Source: Yarrowia lipolytica (lineage: Eukaryota; Ascomycota; Dipodascomycetes; Dipodascales). From it: 64,000 nt of DNA. The notes under the pieces are model-generated. The model was not told where the DNA came from. It did no database searches and saw only the letters and a program-made list of their open reading frames with translations. The translations under genes and the position numbers were made by a program. Each line of letters opens with the position of its first letter. Within the stretch, counting starts at the first letter, position 1. The stretch spans positions 310,001 to 374,000 of the forward strand of contig NC_090773.1 of assembly GCF_001761485.1 (NCBI RefSeq). Direction: 5' to 3'. Positions 43,573-54,751 of the stretch are shown piece after piece.

Positions 43573-46149
43573 TCACTGATTCATCTCCGAAACCAGCTTC
43601 TCCAAATCGATGTCCGCCGGATCAAATGGAGACTCTCCACCCCCGTCCGAACCAGACCGTTCTGGCACGTGACTAACCAAACCGTTTCCATTTGCGGTTA
43701 CGTGATCCGGTTCTCCCTCCCCCTCCTCCTCTCCCTCTTCCTCTCCCCCTCCCTCCTCCTCACTCTCCTCGTCGTCATACGACTCGTCTTCTTTCGGCGG
43801 GTCGTTCAAACCGGGCACCTGCGAAATGGCCTCTTCCAACTTATCCAGCGCCAGACCCATCTCGTCGAAACCCTTGCATCCGACGCGTAGAATCCAGCGG
43901 TAATTGAGCAGCTGTTCGCGGTAGAATCCCCGCTCGGCGTCGTCACGTGACGTGACATAGAGCAGCGCCGCGAACGAGCCGATGAGCGCAAAGTTGGTTG
44001 CAGCCGATGAGTGCCAGAACGCCTGTATGTGTTCGTGTTTGAGCGTGTCGACGAGCTCTATGGCCGCCAGTAGACGCGCTTTGGCGGCCTGTCGACATAC
44101 CGAGACGATCTGGTCGGGCAACGAGTCACTGAGCGATCGGATGATTCGTCGATGGAGAGTGATTTCGGCGGCAAAATATGCCAAATGCAGGTATCCGTTG
44201 GAATTGAGTCGCCGCGGTTTCGTATTACTCATCCGCAGACACTCTGGAAGCCCAATATGCCAATCGCGCAGCTTGATCTGGATTGGCTTGGCCTTGGTCA
44301 GAATTGCGGCGGTGTCGGTGAGATTGCGCTTGGCAACCATGGTGAAAAACGTGTCGAGAATCTCAGACACGATTTCCGACAGCCGCACCATCTCCATGAA
44401 CAGCAGCCGCCCGTTTTCCGTCTCCAGCGATCCCTCCATGTCCGAGTCCGTCTGCCGATCGGGGAAATCGTCGGCCGAAATCCGCCGCACCAGCCACTGA
44501 CGAGACTCGTCAATATGACTCGGTCGCCCCTCAATCAGAGCAACCCACTTGTCCTGGATGTAAACGGCCCAGGCCAACCGCCGCCGTAAAGCGCGCTCCC
44601 ACCGCGGAAGACGCCACGTCTGACAATCCATGCCGAGCCCGAGCTCCTCGGCCAGCGAGATCACGTGGCTGATCAGAATCCAGCTGCGAGCGCGCTCCAT
44701 GCTGCATTGAAGGATTAGTAAGCCTGCCTGCACCACCGATAGCTTTGGTTGTTCGTAGAGGTCCGAAAAGCTGTTGAGGGCGATTCGGCGTAGCTTCTCA
44801 ACGTCCGGTTTGGGCTGGGACGCCAACTGGGGCTCGTAATTCCACCATTTAAGCGCCAGAATGTAGACAGCGGCGAGCAGCGGCGGCGAAAACTCCCGGT
44901 GGGTCCGCGCGTATTTTTCCATGAATATTCGTTTGTGCAGAATCGGAAATGCCGGATGAACGATACGGAAGTAGAGATCGATGAGCGCGAGGCCGTGCGG
45001 AGCAACTATGCGCTCCACCTGGTCGGAATTGGCAATGAATTCCGAATGTAAATCGTCGGCAAAGTCGTTGCGGATCGTAAACAACACGTCGGGAGCCACC
45101 CGTCTCATTGCCGTGTCTTTGTTGAGCACACATTGACCAATATGGTCCAGGGTGGCGGTGTCGAAAAAACGAACGTCATGGACAGAAGTATGGCCGACGT
45201 AAAACGACGACTTGGGGTACTGCAGAGACAGTGTCTTCTTCAGAAGCGATTTACCAGGCAAACTGGAGTAGTCGGAAACCGGCAGAGTGTCCTTGAGAGT
45301 GATTACGTCATCCTGAGACTGAAATTGGGATTGACTCATCCTCTCGGTCTCAACTCCAATGGGGGTGTTGTTGGAGGTAGAATTGTGGGCGGAACCACTC
45401 TGGACCTGAGCTGAAGTAACGTTTCCACCTGTCTCCGGGCTTGCTGTGTCAACCCGTCGTCGTTTGGGTCGCACGGTCTCCAAAAAGGTGCACGCAATGC
45501 CTCGGGCCGCACACTTGTTGCACTGGGTGGCATTGGGCTCCGTCTGGCATCGGGCCTTGCGTTTGCGGCACGCGTCACAGGGCCGAGAACGCACTTTTCC
45601 AGACGCTGTGGTCACCAGAGACCGTGGGTTTGTCGACGACGACACCATGTTAGGGGGGGTTCCCGACATGGTTTGTGTGTGTGGTTGTGTGTGTGACATG
45701 GCCGGCGTGGTCCCTGACATTGCTTGTGTCGTGTGCGACATGAGTTGTGTTGTCCCTGACATGGCTTGTGTGGTGTGTGACATGGCCGGGGTCGTCCCTG
45801 ACATGGCTTGGGTTGTCCCCGTCATGGCTTGTGTCGCCCCAGGCATGGTTTGTGTCGCCCCCGGCATAGGCTGCGTCGCCCCCGACATGGGTTGCGTCGA
45901 CCCCATGCTCGACATGCCCGGCGTAACTGCCTGAGCGACCGAGTTTTGAGGCATGTAGAACGTCATGGGAGAATTTGGACTCGATCCGAGCCCGCCAGCG
46001 TTAAAGTAGCCCGGAATCGACGGCCGCCGCGAGGAGTCCGTCTTATACATGATTCCGCTTTCACGGCCGTAAAAGGTGCTGTCGTCGAGAGCAGGGACAT
46101 CGGGAGACTTATTGGGCGAGTTCCCGAGGTCGAAGAATTCGTTTTTCAT
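43573..46149 (-). CDS. Zn(II)2Cys6 transcription factor, TamA/Dal81-like
   Basis: An 858-residue regulator. The zinc cluster is C-x2-C-x6-C-x8-C-x2-C-x6-C at about 191-221 (PCDACRKRKARC ... CNKCAARGIAC), followed by a basic RPKRRR stretch. The fungal-specific TF domain has FYVGHTSVHDVRFFD, then VAPHGLALIDLYFRIVHPAFPI, FSPPLLAAVYILALKWWNYEP and PKLSVVQAGLLIL. This order matches A. nidulans TamA and yeast Dal81, co-activators for nitrogen-source genes. About residues 86-165 are 7-residue MSGTTQA-type repeats. The C-terminus has a run of Glu/Gly. The start is the ATG at 46149 (MKNEFFDLGNSP); TTG 46194 upstream in frame is not a start. Which nitrogen or amino-acid pathway it serves is unknown. 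Confidence 0.85.
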   Translation of the reverse strand: MKNEFFDLGNSPNKSPDVPALDDSTFYGRESGIMYKTDSSRRPSIPGYFNAGGLGSSPNSPMTFYMPQNSVAQAVTPGMSSMGSTQPMSGATQPMPGATQTMPGATQAMTGTTQAMSGTTPAMSHTTQAMSGTTQLMSHTTQAMSGTTPAMSHTQPHTQTMSGTPPNMVSSSTNPRSLVTTASGKVRSRPCDACRKRKARCQTEPNATQCNKCAARGIACTFLETVRPKRRRVDTASPETGGNVTSAQVQSGSAHNSTSNNTPIGVETERMSQSQFQSQDDVITLKDTLPVSDYSSLPGKSLLKKTLSLQYPKSSFYVGHTSVHDVRFFDTATLDHIGQCVLNKDTAMRRVAPDVLFTIRNDFADDLHSEFIANSDQVERIVAPHGLALIDLYFRIVHPAFPILHKRIFMEKYARTHREFSPPLLAAVYILALKWWNYEPQLASQPKPDVEKLRRIALNSFSDLYEQPKLSVVQAGLLILQCSMERARSWILISHVISLAEELGLGMDCQTWRLPRWERALRRRLAWAVYIQDKWVALIEGRPSHIDESRQWLVRRISADDFPDRQTDSDMEGSLETENGRLLFMEMVRLSEIVSEILDTFFTMVAKRNLTDTAAILTKAKPIQIKLRDWHIGLPECLRMSNTKPRRLNSNGYLHLAYFAAEITLHRRIIRSLSDSLPDQIVSVCRQAAKARLLAAIELVDTLKHEHIQAFWHSSAATNFALIGSFAALLYVTSRDDAERGFYREQLLNYRWILRVGCKGFDEMGLALDKLEEAISQVPGLNDPPKEDESYDDEESEEEGGGEEEGEEEGEGEPDHVTANGNGLVSHVPERSGSDGGGESPFDPADIDLEKLVSEMNQ
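45655..45910 (-). repeat. 21-bp-type coding minisatellite in the Zn2Cys6 factor gene
   Basis: On the coding strand about ten imperfect units encode M-S/P-G-A/T-T-Q/P-A heptapeptides (for example MSGTTQA, MPGATQT, MSHTTQA). The array lies between the N-terminus and the zinc cluster. Copy number is likely to vary among strains. Confidence 0.85.
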
Positions 46150-47557
46150 CACTCCAGCAAGAGCAAAGCCAGTTTGGAGTCGTTTGGAGGCCAAAATGCG
46201 CCGTGCGAAATCGTCGGGTGTGTGGGTCGAGATTCCACCGTTCTGAGTCGCGTTTTTGCTCGCAATCTGTCTGTCGCACTTCTGAGCTCTCTCAGTTTGT
46301 GTTTTTGTTCAAAATCCACCTACTTGCGGCCGGGCTAGGTCTGTTTGTGTCGCTGAAAAAATGTCCGTTTCTGTTTGTGTCGTTTCCAGACCGATTTTTG
46401 CAATAAAATCGTTTGTGAAGGGTTCCGTGGATTCAACGTTGTCTAGTGTCGCTTCGTAGGGACGTTTTTTCGCTATTTTCCGCCCGTTTTCGCCGTTTTT
46501 GTGTCGTCTTCAAAATTCTTCTCAGACGTTGTAAATGTCACCGAAAATGTCAAGAGTGGTCGTGCATACCCCACGATATGAAACCTTAATCAGAGTACGA
46601 GATGATGAGTCATCGGAGGTGGTTTAGAGAGCATGCACGTGACCGAAGAAGGGACGGGGTGTCCACATTACTGCCGAATCAGTAGGTCACGTGGTAATGC
46701 CTCCGTTTTTGTTGTTCCTCGCTGTCCGGGCGCGAGCGCTAGCTACCGGCTTAGTCACTATCAAATCATCGACCAAATAAATATAATATTTAACGTTTGA
46801 CTAAGCGGGCCTCTGTCAAACGACAATTAAAATTCAGAGGGATTGGTGGGAGATAAGAATGCGGCGTGGGGCTTGAAGACAGAGGCAGACTTATGTAATC
46901 GGGGGATTGAGGAAATCGGTGCGTCGAGAGAACGGAGAACAATATTACTAAGATTTTTGGTGGTTTTTATTTGCAAATATGTGTTTATTTGTTTATTTAT
47001 TTATTTGTTTATTTGTTTATTTATTTGTTTATTTTTTGTTTATTTGTTTATTTTTTTTTTATTATTCTCTCTTTAAAAATATAATATTATTACTTTAATA
47101 TTTAGCTAGTCCAAACTGTATCTGCTCGTATAATTGACTCAGAAACGCAGTTGAAACGGAGTGGATAAGACGTGTCCGGACTAGTCTGAGTATTACAGGA
47201 ATTAATGGTGCTGACTAAAGATGACTACTGCATATTGTGGTGGATCTGAAAATGGAAATGTTTGTGAATATCTCAAGGGGGAGTGCTTTTTTAAACCAAA
47301 CAAGAGTTGTCCCATTGTGTTCAGGAAGAAGCAGAATGACTAAGCAAAATAAGCACTATTCTGATTAAGCAGAGAATGCATGGAGCGCTCTTTTCACCAT
47401 TATGACTCTCATCTGTCTTTTTAATGGCCATGAGTGATATTGCAGTACTTGTACTTGTAACCATATCGGAGACATGATACCTGGCCATTAAAAGTACGGC
47501 TCGGACTTTTCATTAAACATCGTTACGCTATATAGTTACAGTACAGGTGAGTACAGG
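46150..47557. other. Intergenic region upstream of the Zn2Cys6 factor
   Basis: Holds the long 5' flank of the transcription factor gene, with CACGTGACC and GGTCACGTGG near 46635 and 46686. A (GTTTATTT)n simple repeat lies at about 46980-47060. It also holds the 3' flank of ARC19. No gene is visible. Confidence 0.5.
46980..47060. repeat. TTTATTTG-type simple sequence repeat
   Basis: GTTTATTT and TATTTATT units alternate for about 80 bases and end in a T run. It is low-complexity DNA without coding value, although one strand reads as Phe/Ile/Leu/Cys-rich frames. Confidence 0.85.
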
Positions 47558-49632
47558 TTAGTCGAACTGTGTTAGTAAAGAGAGAAGGGAAGGTCATTGT
47601 GAGGTCATTGAGCATAGCGGAATGTGAAGATGTGGTAAGCAGTTCTGAACAGTCCTGCTCCTCAGACACTCAGATCATACATCTCCAACCACATTGCTGA
47701 AACTCAAACTGTCAGACTACCATCAACGAGTAACTCGAAAATGATAGTCCCACTGTCAGAGTTCTCACAATGATCAAATATCACTCGTGTTTTGAACTCT
47801 TGATCATTCGTTGCGCTCATGATCTGGTCATTTACAAGTAGCTCGCTACGCTCACTAGTTGATCTGTACTCACCGCAACCAAATAACTCTCTGCGATAAA
47901 TCGCGCTCTGGCATTGAGCACCAGCTTCATCTCACTGATCTCCTTGTCGACCACCTCCATAAACTCAATGATAAAGTCCACCAGCTTGTGCTTGAGCATG
48001 GTCTCGGTGTGGAAGTTTGTGATGAGGAACGAAATGCTGTATCCAGGCACGGGTTTTCGTCGCAGAATGTAGAAAGACTCGGCTCGGCCGGTCAGGAACC
48101 GCGTGAACTGGTGCACGAGAATCCGTTCAATCTCGTCCGCCTGCTTGATTCGAATCGACACTCGCACCGAGTTGATGGATGGCTCGATCAGCACCATTTC
48201 GTTTTCGTTTCGCGCAATGGTCATAGGGTTGAGCAGCGCCTCAGCTGACTTGCCGGACTCCACCTCGGGCACATTGTGTCGCTCTGCCACCTGCGAGCCA
48301 AAGTCTTCCAGACAGAGGGCTGCTGTGAGAGAGGTACGTACGGCAAGAAGGTAGGGTCGGAGGGATTGGGACTGGGTTAGCGCATGTCACAATAGATGCG
48401 TAGAGCGATTCAAAAAAAAAGTCGCTGAGTGAGGTGACCTGTTTCAAGGTGTCTTCAACGGAGTTTAGATGCGAACTATGACACTCGATGTAGGATCCCA
48501 ACAATCATGTTACACCGGGAGAGGCGGAGAGCCGGGAGAGCTGCAAGGTGATGACTAGGTCCACCACAGGGGCCAACTTGGCAGATGAACACATCGACAG
48601 ACACCGGCGCTGACGAGTTCAGAGATGTCGACGGTAGAAGTCAACAGGGTAGAACTCAACAGTGGCAGTCATAGTCTTTTAGGGTCACCGGACGTCATTA
48701 AGGGTGACTGGAGGAGTCATCGGAGTAGTCATCGGAGGAGTCATAGGAGGTATTGAAACAGTCACCACTGGGTCATTGAAGGAGTCATCATCTCTGACGA
48801 CTCAGAGCCAGCCAACTATGAGCAAGTGACAGTAGAGCGATCAGAACGACGCTAGCGGACACACCTGAGTATCGCGCGCACTGGTAGAGTGCAGATCGGT
48901 GCAAGTGGTCGGTGGGGAAAGTGAGGGAGGGGGAGGAGGTGACCGTCAACGGCATAGTCAGGGTATCATCAGGAAGCGCTCTGTGTCGTAATTGCCGTAG
49001 CTGTCGTTGTCGTTGTCGTTGTCGCAATGGCGGTCGCAGTGTCATATCTCAAGACAGACACTCTAAGCACAGAAGCACCGTAGAGTCACTCGAAGTAGCC
49101 AGAACTCGTCATAGTCAACTGGAGCCCGCAAAAGGACATGTTGCTGGTATATGTAGTGAAAGACATGTTCAACGTAGTGGCCACTTGAACTCCACTGTCG
49201 ACAGAACTAGACAATCATCAGAATGAACCAACAGCGATGACTGAACCACCACATCCCATCCGGCTCATTAACTATAGTCGACTCATTGACCCACTGAATT
49301 ATGGCGCACAACACACTCAATCTCACCAACAAGATGGATCAAAACAACTCATCTGGAGCCATCAGTCAATCGGAACTCGCCACGTCATCAGAGACCCAAC
49401 AGACACAGATCCGCTCGCCACAAAATGACATAAATGCGCTCATCAAAAACCCCCGTAGCTCGGCAAAGGACATAGAACCCATGAGCCTCTGGTCCCTCCT
49501 CAAATCCCCCGGCTCCATCCCCTCAAATCCCCCGGCTCCATACCCTAAACAATCAATGACCCTAACACTCATTTTGTCGTATTTTGCGCATCGAAAATCG
49601 CCCTTTTCGCCCCCTTTCGCTATACTCACCAT
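47558..49632 (-). CDS. ARC19: Arp2/3 complex 20-kDa subunit (ARPC4/Arc19), three exons
   Basis: Exons are 49630-49632 (the ATG only), 47874-48371 and 47558-47566 (Phe, Asp, stop); the product is 169 residues. Intron 1 (48372-49629, 1,258 nt) has donor GTGAGTATA and acceptor GCTAACCCAG. Intron 2 (47567-47873, 307 nt) has donor GTGAGTACA and acceptor TACTAACACAG. Splicing gives [20 protein letters not shown], the conserved start of ARPC4. Further family blocks are [43 protein letters not shown] and [23 protein letters not shown]4 forms the structural core with ARPC2 in the actin-nucleating Arp2/3 complex at cortical patches. Both outer exons are too small to be found by ORF search. Without intron 2 the frame would add a non-conserved tail. 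Confidence 0.93.
48372..49629 (-). other. ARC19 intron 1, directly after the ATG
   Basis: The donor reads ATG|GTGAGTATA on the minus strand and the acceptor GCGCTAACCCAG|TCC. Its interior has a run of short direct repeats of the GGAGTCATCGGAG type (about 48695-48760). It contains no supported gene. Confidence 0.88.
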
Positions 49633-50485
49633 CTCGGTCGGGTCGGTTGCGCTATTAGTCGTGCGTATGTAGAGGTACCGTATGCATCTCCAGAGTATTA
49701 TTAGGTGGTGATTGGGAACCCTAACCCTGGATTTTGGGGTGGCATTTTCGAGGAATATTTGGGAGCGGAGTCGGTGTGAGTAAGGAATATTACAGGAAAT
49801 AAATCCGTTTTAAAAATTCAATTAGATAAAAAAAGGAGTATATTGAGGTATATCTTGATGGATATTTGAGATATATTGAAATGGAGAGAATTAATGGATT
49901 CCCCCCTTCATGGGCTTTCATACCAAGATGATGACACATTTGTTTTTTTTTGTCAATTTTTTTGAGGTCTTAATACCATCTATCGTCTCACAGTTTTGTT
50001 TTTTTGAAAAAAAAATATCTATATATATTTATAAATAGCATTTTTAATCTATATATTTTTAGTTTTCAATGGAATAATTTAGTTGGGGATTTAATCCGTA
50101 ATTTTTTTATTTTTTTTAATTTAGTTGACTTAGATGGGTAAACAGAGAACCTTCCAGATGCTGGAGTTTTGGTTGAGAACATTGGTAGAGTGACTACTTA
50201 TGTTATCACGTGACATATTTTGATTATTTTCTCTTTTCTTTATATAAACGAATTTTGATTTTAATTCAATTATTTTTCAATTTCCTTTTAATTTAATTTT
50301 AATTCAATTTTAATTCAACCAAACAATTTTTTATCCATTTTTCAATTCTTCTTCTTCATTCCTCCAACTACTTACAATTTTCTTTATCATTTTCCATTTA
50401 TCAACTAATTGGTTTTCTCATTAAAGTTCAACTCTATCTACTCACCCTCCTAATATCCAACATCACCCAGCTCCATCACCACAAA
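49633..50485. promoter_or_regulatory. Divergent ARC19-PRP40 promoter region, strongly AT-rich
   Basis: Only 853 bases separate the two start codons. A TATCACGTGACAT E-box is at about 50204-50216. Long A/T runs (49930-50120) and TTTTAATTCAATTTTAATTCAA repeats in two registers (50250-50320) follow. CT-rich leader sequence precedes the PRP40 ATG. Confidence 0.55.
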
Positions 50486-52192
50486 ATGACCTGGCAAGAA
50501 CACAAGGCGGAGGACGGACGAACGTACTACTTCGACCCGGAAACGCAAAACTCGACGTGGGACAAGCCCGAGGAGCTCTTCACGGAGCGCGAAATCGCCC
50601 TCAAACGCACAAACTGGAAGGAATACACCGCCGAGGGAGGCCGCAAATACTGGTTCAACACCGAGTCCAAGGAAAGTGTGTGGGTGTTTCCCGCAGATGC
50701 CGAAGCGATTCTTCAGGGAGAAGCGGCGGCCGATGAGTCGATTCCCAAAGAACCCCGAGAGGTGCGAGAACAGCGTGGTCGAGAAAAACGAGAGGAACAT
50801 TTACCGTCTCTGAGCTCGATTGCGCCGGATAATGTGCAGCAGCAGTTCAAGGGAGGCAGTTCCGAGGAGATTGAGGCGTCTTACAAACAGCTGATGGCCG
50901 ACAAGGAGGTCGACAGTAGCTGGACGGTTCAGAAGCTGATGAAAGAGTGTCTTGAAGACCCCCGATACTGGGCTGTGCGAGACGCTCTGAGACGGCGGGA
51001 ACTGTTTGAGGAGTTTCTGACCGAGATTGAGCAGAAGGAGGTCCAGGAGACGTTGGATAAACGCCTGGAGTACCAGCAGAGAGTCTATGATTTGTTTGAA
51101 CAGTCCAACAAGATTGGGCCGTATTCTCGCTGGATCAGCGTGGAAGAAGAGTTCCGCGACGACCCACTGTTCCACACAGGTCACGTGGACGACCGTAAAC
51201 TGGCGCTCGCAAAATATGTCCGTTTTTTGAACGAACAGGAGCAGAAAAAAACCGCCGAGATCAAGGCCGCCGGAAAACAATTTCTCAAGTCCGTGCTGCA
51301 AATCGACATTGTCAAATCTACCTGGAACGATACCCTGAGAGATATCAAGTCGAGATCGGCGGAACTTGCTGCCGAGAGGCCGGAAATGCGACTGCTCAAC
51401 AAGATGGACTTGCTGGACGTCTATTCAAAGACAATCGAAGAGAAGGAAGCCGAGTTGGTGGAACAGATTGAACAGAAATCCGCCGTCGCTGCCAGACAGG
51501 CCAGAATAGCCCGCCAACAGTTTGTCAAACTGCTCTCCGAACAGGTCGACAAGGGCCATATCGTCTACACCACCAAATGGAAGGAGCTGGTGGACTACAT
51601 CAAGGACGATGTGCGATTCCAGAACCTGTGTGGAATCAGACACTCATCCACACCGCTGGACCTCTTCTGGGACGTGATTGAGGTCGAAAACAGACGGGTC
51701 CGAAACCTGAGGACCATCGCCCAGGGATATCTGACAAGCGAGGGCAAAAATATCGACAGCCTGACCCTCGACGAATTTGGCCACCTGATCGCAGCGTGCT
51801 CGGACTACACCACCAATCTCGAACATCCTCGGTACACCCAGCAGGTCTACAATGCTCTCAAGGACTCGGATTTCGAAATCGACCGGTTTGCTTCAGATCG
51901 AAAGCTGCGACGACTTCAGGACGACTTCCGGTACGCCCTGAGAGACATGGAGCCGGTCATCCAGGTGTCGGACACGTGGGATGCGGTAAGAAGAGTGGCC
52001 GACCGACTGCCGGAAGCAAAGGGACTCAGTGCGGTGCAGAGAGAAGCGGCGTTCGACAAGTACATCGCCAGATTGAGGGACAGGCCGAGAGGAAGAGTGG
52101 GTAGAGATAGAGACGTGAGGGGAGGCGGAGAAAGGGAGCGGGGTGATAGAGGCGAGAGAGGGGACAAGAGAGGCGTTTCTCTGGATTATTAG
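50486..52192 (+). CDS. PRP40: U1 snRNP-associated splicing factor PRP40
   Basis: A 568-residue protein with two N-terminal WW domains: MTWQEHKAEDGRTYYFDPET (about 1-30) and TNWKEYTAEGGRKYWFNTES (about 42-72). FF-type domains follow from about residue 125 to 500, with typical blocks such as VDSSWTVQKLMKECLEDPRY and FEEFLTEIEQ. The order WW-WW-FF and the length (583 in S. cerevisiae) fit Prp40. It bridges the 5' splice site and branch-point complexes during early spliceosome assembly. The C-terminal 50 residues are rich in Arg-Gly-Asp/Glu (RDRPRGRVGRDRDVRGGGE), an RG-type tail. The gene has no intron. The start ATG is preceded by CACAAA. Confidence 0.93.
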   Translation: MTWQEHKAEDGRTYYFDPETQNSTWDKPEELFTEREIALKRTNWKEYTAEGGRKYWFNTESKESVWVFPADAEAILQGEAAADESIPKEPREVREQRGREKREEHLPSLSSIAPDNVQQQFKGGSSEEIEASYKQLMADKEVDSSWTVQKLMKECLEDPRYWAVRDALRRRELFEEFLTEIEQKEVQETLDKRLEYQQRVYDLFEQSNKIGPYSRWISVEEEFRDDPLFHTGHVDDRKLALAKYVRFLNEQEQKKTAEIKAAGKQFLKSVLQIDIVKSTWNDTLRDIKSRSAELAAERPEMRLLNKMDLLDVYSKTIEEKEAELVEQIEQKSAVAARQARIARQQFVKLLSEQVDKGHIVYTTKWKELVDYIKDDVRFQNLCGIRHSSTPLDLFWDVIEVENRRVRNLRTIAQGYLTSEGKNIDSLTLDEFGHLIAACSDYTTNLEHPRYTQQVYNALKDSDFEIDRFASDRKLRRLQDDFRYALRDMEPVIQVSDTWDAVRRVADRLPEAKGLSAVQREAAFDKYIARLRDRPRGRVGRDRDVRGGGERERGDRGERGDKRGVSLDY

Positions 52193-54232
52193 AGAACAAA
52201 CTGGAATTCATGCCTGACGAGTAATTTTGTTTGTGATGGTGGTCCCTGATGTCCCTGATGCAGCCGTCTGGCACCTCCACAGCTGTAATATATATCCATA
52301 ATGAACATGTAATAAGCAATCGTGGAAGATTAAGTGAATTGGTCTGAATCTCATATTATTGAGCAGTAGTGCACGGACTGTGGTCTTACATGTTCGACTG
52401 TGAGTCAAGACCCCGAAACCCCAGTCACAGCACCGGGCCATCATGTAGGGATACCAGGGCTAGTAGGAGAAGCTGACGTTGCTCCGTTCGGAATGAATGG
52501 CAATTCTGGACAGGATGATGCGGCAGACGTTGGTGTGACTCACTGGTCAGAGACATCTCATGGCGCTTGCATCACCAAGACGCAACGAGAAGCACTCTCA
52601 CACCTCTGGAACGTTCACTGCGCTAGCTCACGCACAGACAGAACTCGGGTTTGGAGGCAGATTAAACTGACTGGAGACAGGTTGGTGTTTGTGTCAGACG
52701 TATGTGTGCCCTTGAAACCATCATTCTGTGAGTACCAGAGTCCTGAGTCCTGAGTCCTGAGTCCTGAGGTCGCAGTCCACAGTCCACAGTCAAAAGAACA
52801 AACGACAACGAACTATCGACAGAGGGCGTTCCTGAATTGTTCTGAGAAGATGAAGAAGCAACCACGGGTGGGTCGTCTCTCAGAGCATAGGCCTGCTCTG
52901 TCTGTGCTTCTTTCAGTGACGACTGTTGTCAATGTCAGACTTTTGGCGAAGTTGCCAAAGCTCTCGCGCCCTGGGCAGTGTCGTTTTTGGTCCTGTGGGT
53001 GAGACAGCGTGAATGGAGCGAGTTGAAATGAGAGGATTCGGCAGTACCAGTGATGTCCGTTGAAAAGACAATGATCAAGCAACAAACGCGAGTGAGATTC
53101 ACCAAGCTGGGTGTCTTACTGCTGAATAATCATTTGCAGAGCGGCCAACTGCAGAGTGTCGGCTGATTTGGCTCTGCCCATCCACATGGATTTCGTGACT
53201 GTGGTATCGTGATATCCGGAGTATCATGACATGGCTTCCCAGAGTATCCTATTGTGACGTGGGTATCCGGAGTATCGTGACGTGGTATCGTGGCGTGGTA
53301 TCTGTGTCAGTATCTGTGTCAATCGCAAGATGCTGTGCCATTGATATCTCACCCACGATGTTTCTGTATCTGTTGACTCTCGAGTGTGTCATGGACGGTG
53401 CCGCTAGCGAAAAGTGGAGTGAAAGAAGGAGAGAATTAAAAGTGGGAAACGAGAACAGAAGTAAGGATGTGCCTCGACGATAGCCGTGTCGCGAGCTGCG
53501 ACTCAGTGAAAGATCAACGGAGTAGAATCAATCAAAGTGAATAAAACACACTCACAAAACCCACCAACCTCCAATTAAACCAAACACGCGCCGATTTGAG
53601 CCCACACTGTGGACCATGAACGTCTCATGAGTTTTACTTTATACTGAAATTACTTGGTGAAATTACTTAGATAACTTACTTGGGAATAGTTAAACACAAA
53701 AGCCTGCTAGGGGTGCTTCACGTCGGTTCCAGAGACGCTAGAGATGTGATAGAGGGTTCATTCTGAATTAAATATCCAAGTTTCTAACAACCGTCAAACT
53801 TGCCGCAACTGTTGTAATAGTAATATTTTGCACAATTACTGAATCGAGTTTGTAGTCTGAGTATATTTTGTTGGTGATTTTGTTAAAAAAAATAAAACCA
53901 ACAATTAGAGAAATGCTACAGTAGAATGGCACTTCAGATCGATCCAACTAGGCGAACATCAAAGCTGTGGGATATCTGAAAAGATCATTTTGTAGACAAT
54001 TGCGCGGACAGTCTTTTTGATACTGATTTTGTTTGGGTCATGTACCGAGTAATGGTTGAACCGAAGCGGAGTATGTACTGTACAGCTCTCGTACAACGCT
54101 CTATCATAAATACCATTACCTATTATACCATGAGTTGTGTTGGAAGAACAGACAATCCAAGCCCTGATGAATAAAGAGTCCAACGAGTTGTTCTTGAGTA
54201 AAACGCGTTCTCAGCTCTCAGCCTCGCGTACA
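52193..54232. other. Intergenic region, convergent gene ends, with short tandem repeats
   Basis: Contains a 7-bp repeat (52738-52765) followed by CAGTCCA repeats. At about 53205-53325 a GTATCGTGACGTG/GTATCTGTGTCA repeat cluster occurs. The part 53620-53900 is AT-rich. No open frame has recognisable content. Confidence 0.45.
52738..52765. repeat. 7-bp tandem repeat GAGTCCT, four perfect copies
   Basis: Four exact units of GAGTCCT, followed by GAGG. A short CAGTCCA repeat, about two copies, comes directly after. Confidence 0.95.
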
Positions 54233-54751
54233 CTATTCTCCCTGAATAAAAGCCAACAAGCCAGTAATACCCAACAAGCCGTACTTGAAGTACTGGTTTT
54301 CCGCCAACAAAATGGTAATATATCCCACCAACGGAAGATAGCCCTTGACCACTCCAACGACCTCCTTCTCGCGGTCCAGATACTGGTTTCGTCCGCCATA
54401 AAAGGACACGTCATCCACCGCGTTATTGTCGCCCTTGGTCAGCAACAGCTGTTTGTTGTCCGACGCATGCGATCGCAGAACCCGATGGACAATCGGAGTT
54501 GTCCGGCCATCAATGTTGTAAACCACCACTTCGCCAACATCCACGTGTTTCTGGCGGTTCCACAACAACAACACGTCGCCTCGCTGATACGCCGGCTCCA
54601 TGGATCCCGAAAGAACCACCACTAGAGGAGACTCGCTGTTGGCAACAATAGACAGGCCCTTGTAGAACATGTAGGATGAGGTGAAGATGGCGGCAAAGCC
54701 CAGAAGCTGGACCAGCGTCTGCCGAATCGATTGCGCTCCAAAATTGACCAT
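54233..54751 (-). CDS. SEC11: Signal peptidase complex catalytic subunit SEC11
   Basis: A 172-residue type I signal peptidase of the ER form. One N-terminal membrane anchor (about 12-32) precedes the catalytic domain. The nucleophile motif is VVVLSGSMEPAYQRGD with Ser50. The ER-type catalytic His is H89 in TTPIVHRVL (instead of the bacterial Lys), and acidic residues D108 and D114 lie in TKGDNNAVDD. A C-terminal hydrophobic segment (YGLLGITGLLAFIQ) ends the protein. It cleaves signal peptides of secretory and membrane proteins in the ER lumen. The first ATG in frame is 54751 (MVNFGAQSIRQTL). A TTG nine codons upstream is not used, since Met-10 aligns with the family's usual start. Confidence 0.95.
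   Translation of the reverse strand: MVNFGAQSIRQTLVQLLGFAAIFTSSYMFYKGLSIVANSESPLVVVLSGSMEPAYQRGDVLLLWNRQKHVDVGEVVVYNIDGRTTPIVHRVLRSHASDNKQLLLTKGDNNAVDDVSFYGGRNQYLDREKEVVGVVKGYLPLVGYITILLAENQYFKYGLLGITGLLAFIQGE

Noticed and set aside
46150-46194. Upstream TTG start for the Zn2Cys6 factor
   Set aside because: Not an ATG; 46149 is the first ATG in frame.
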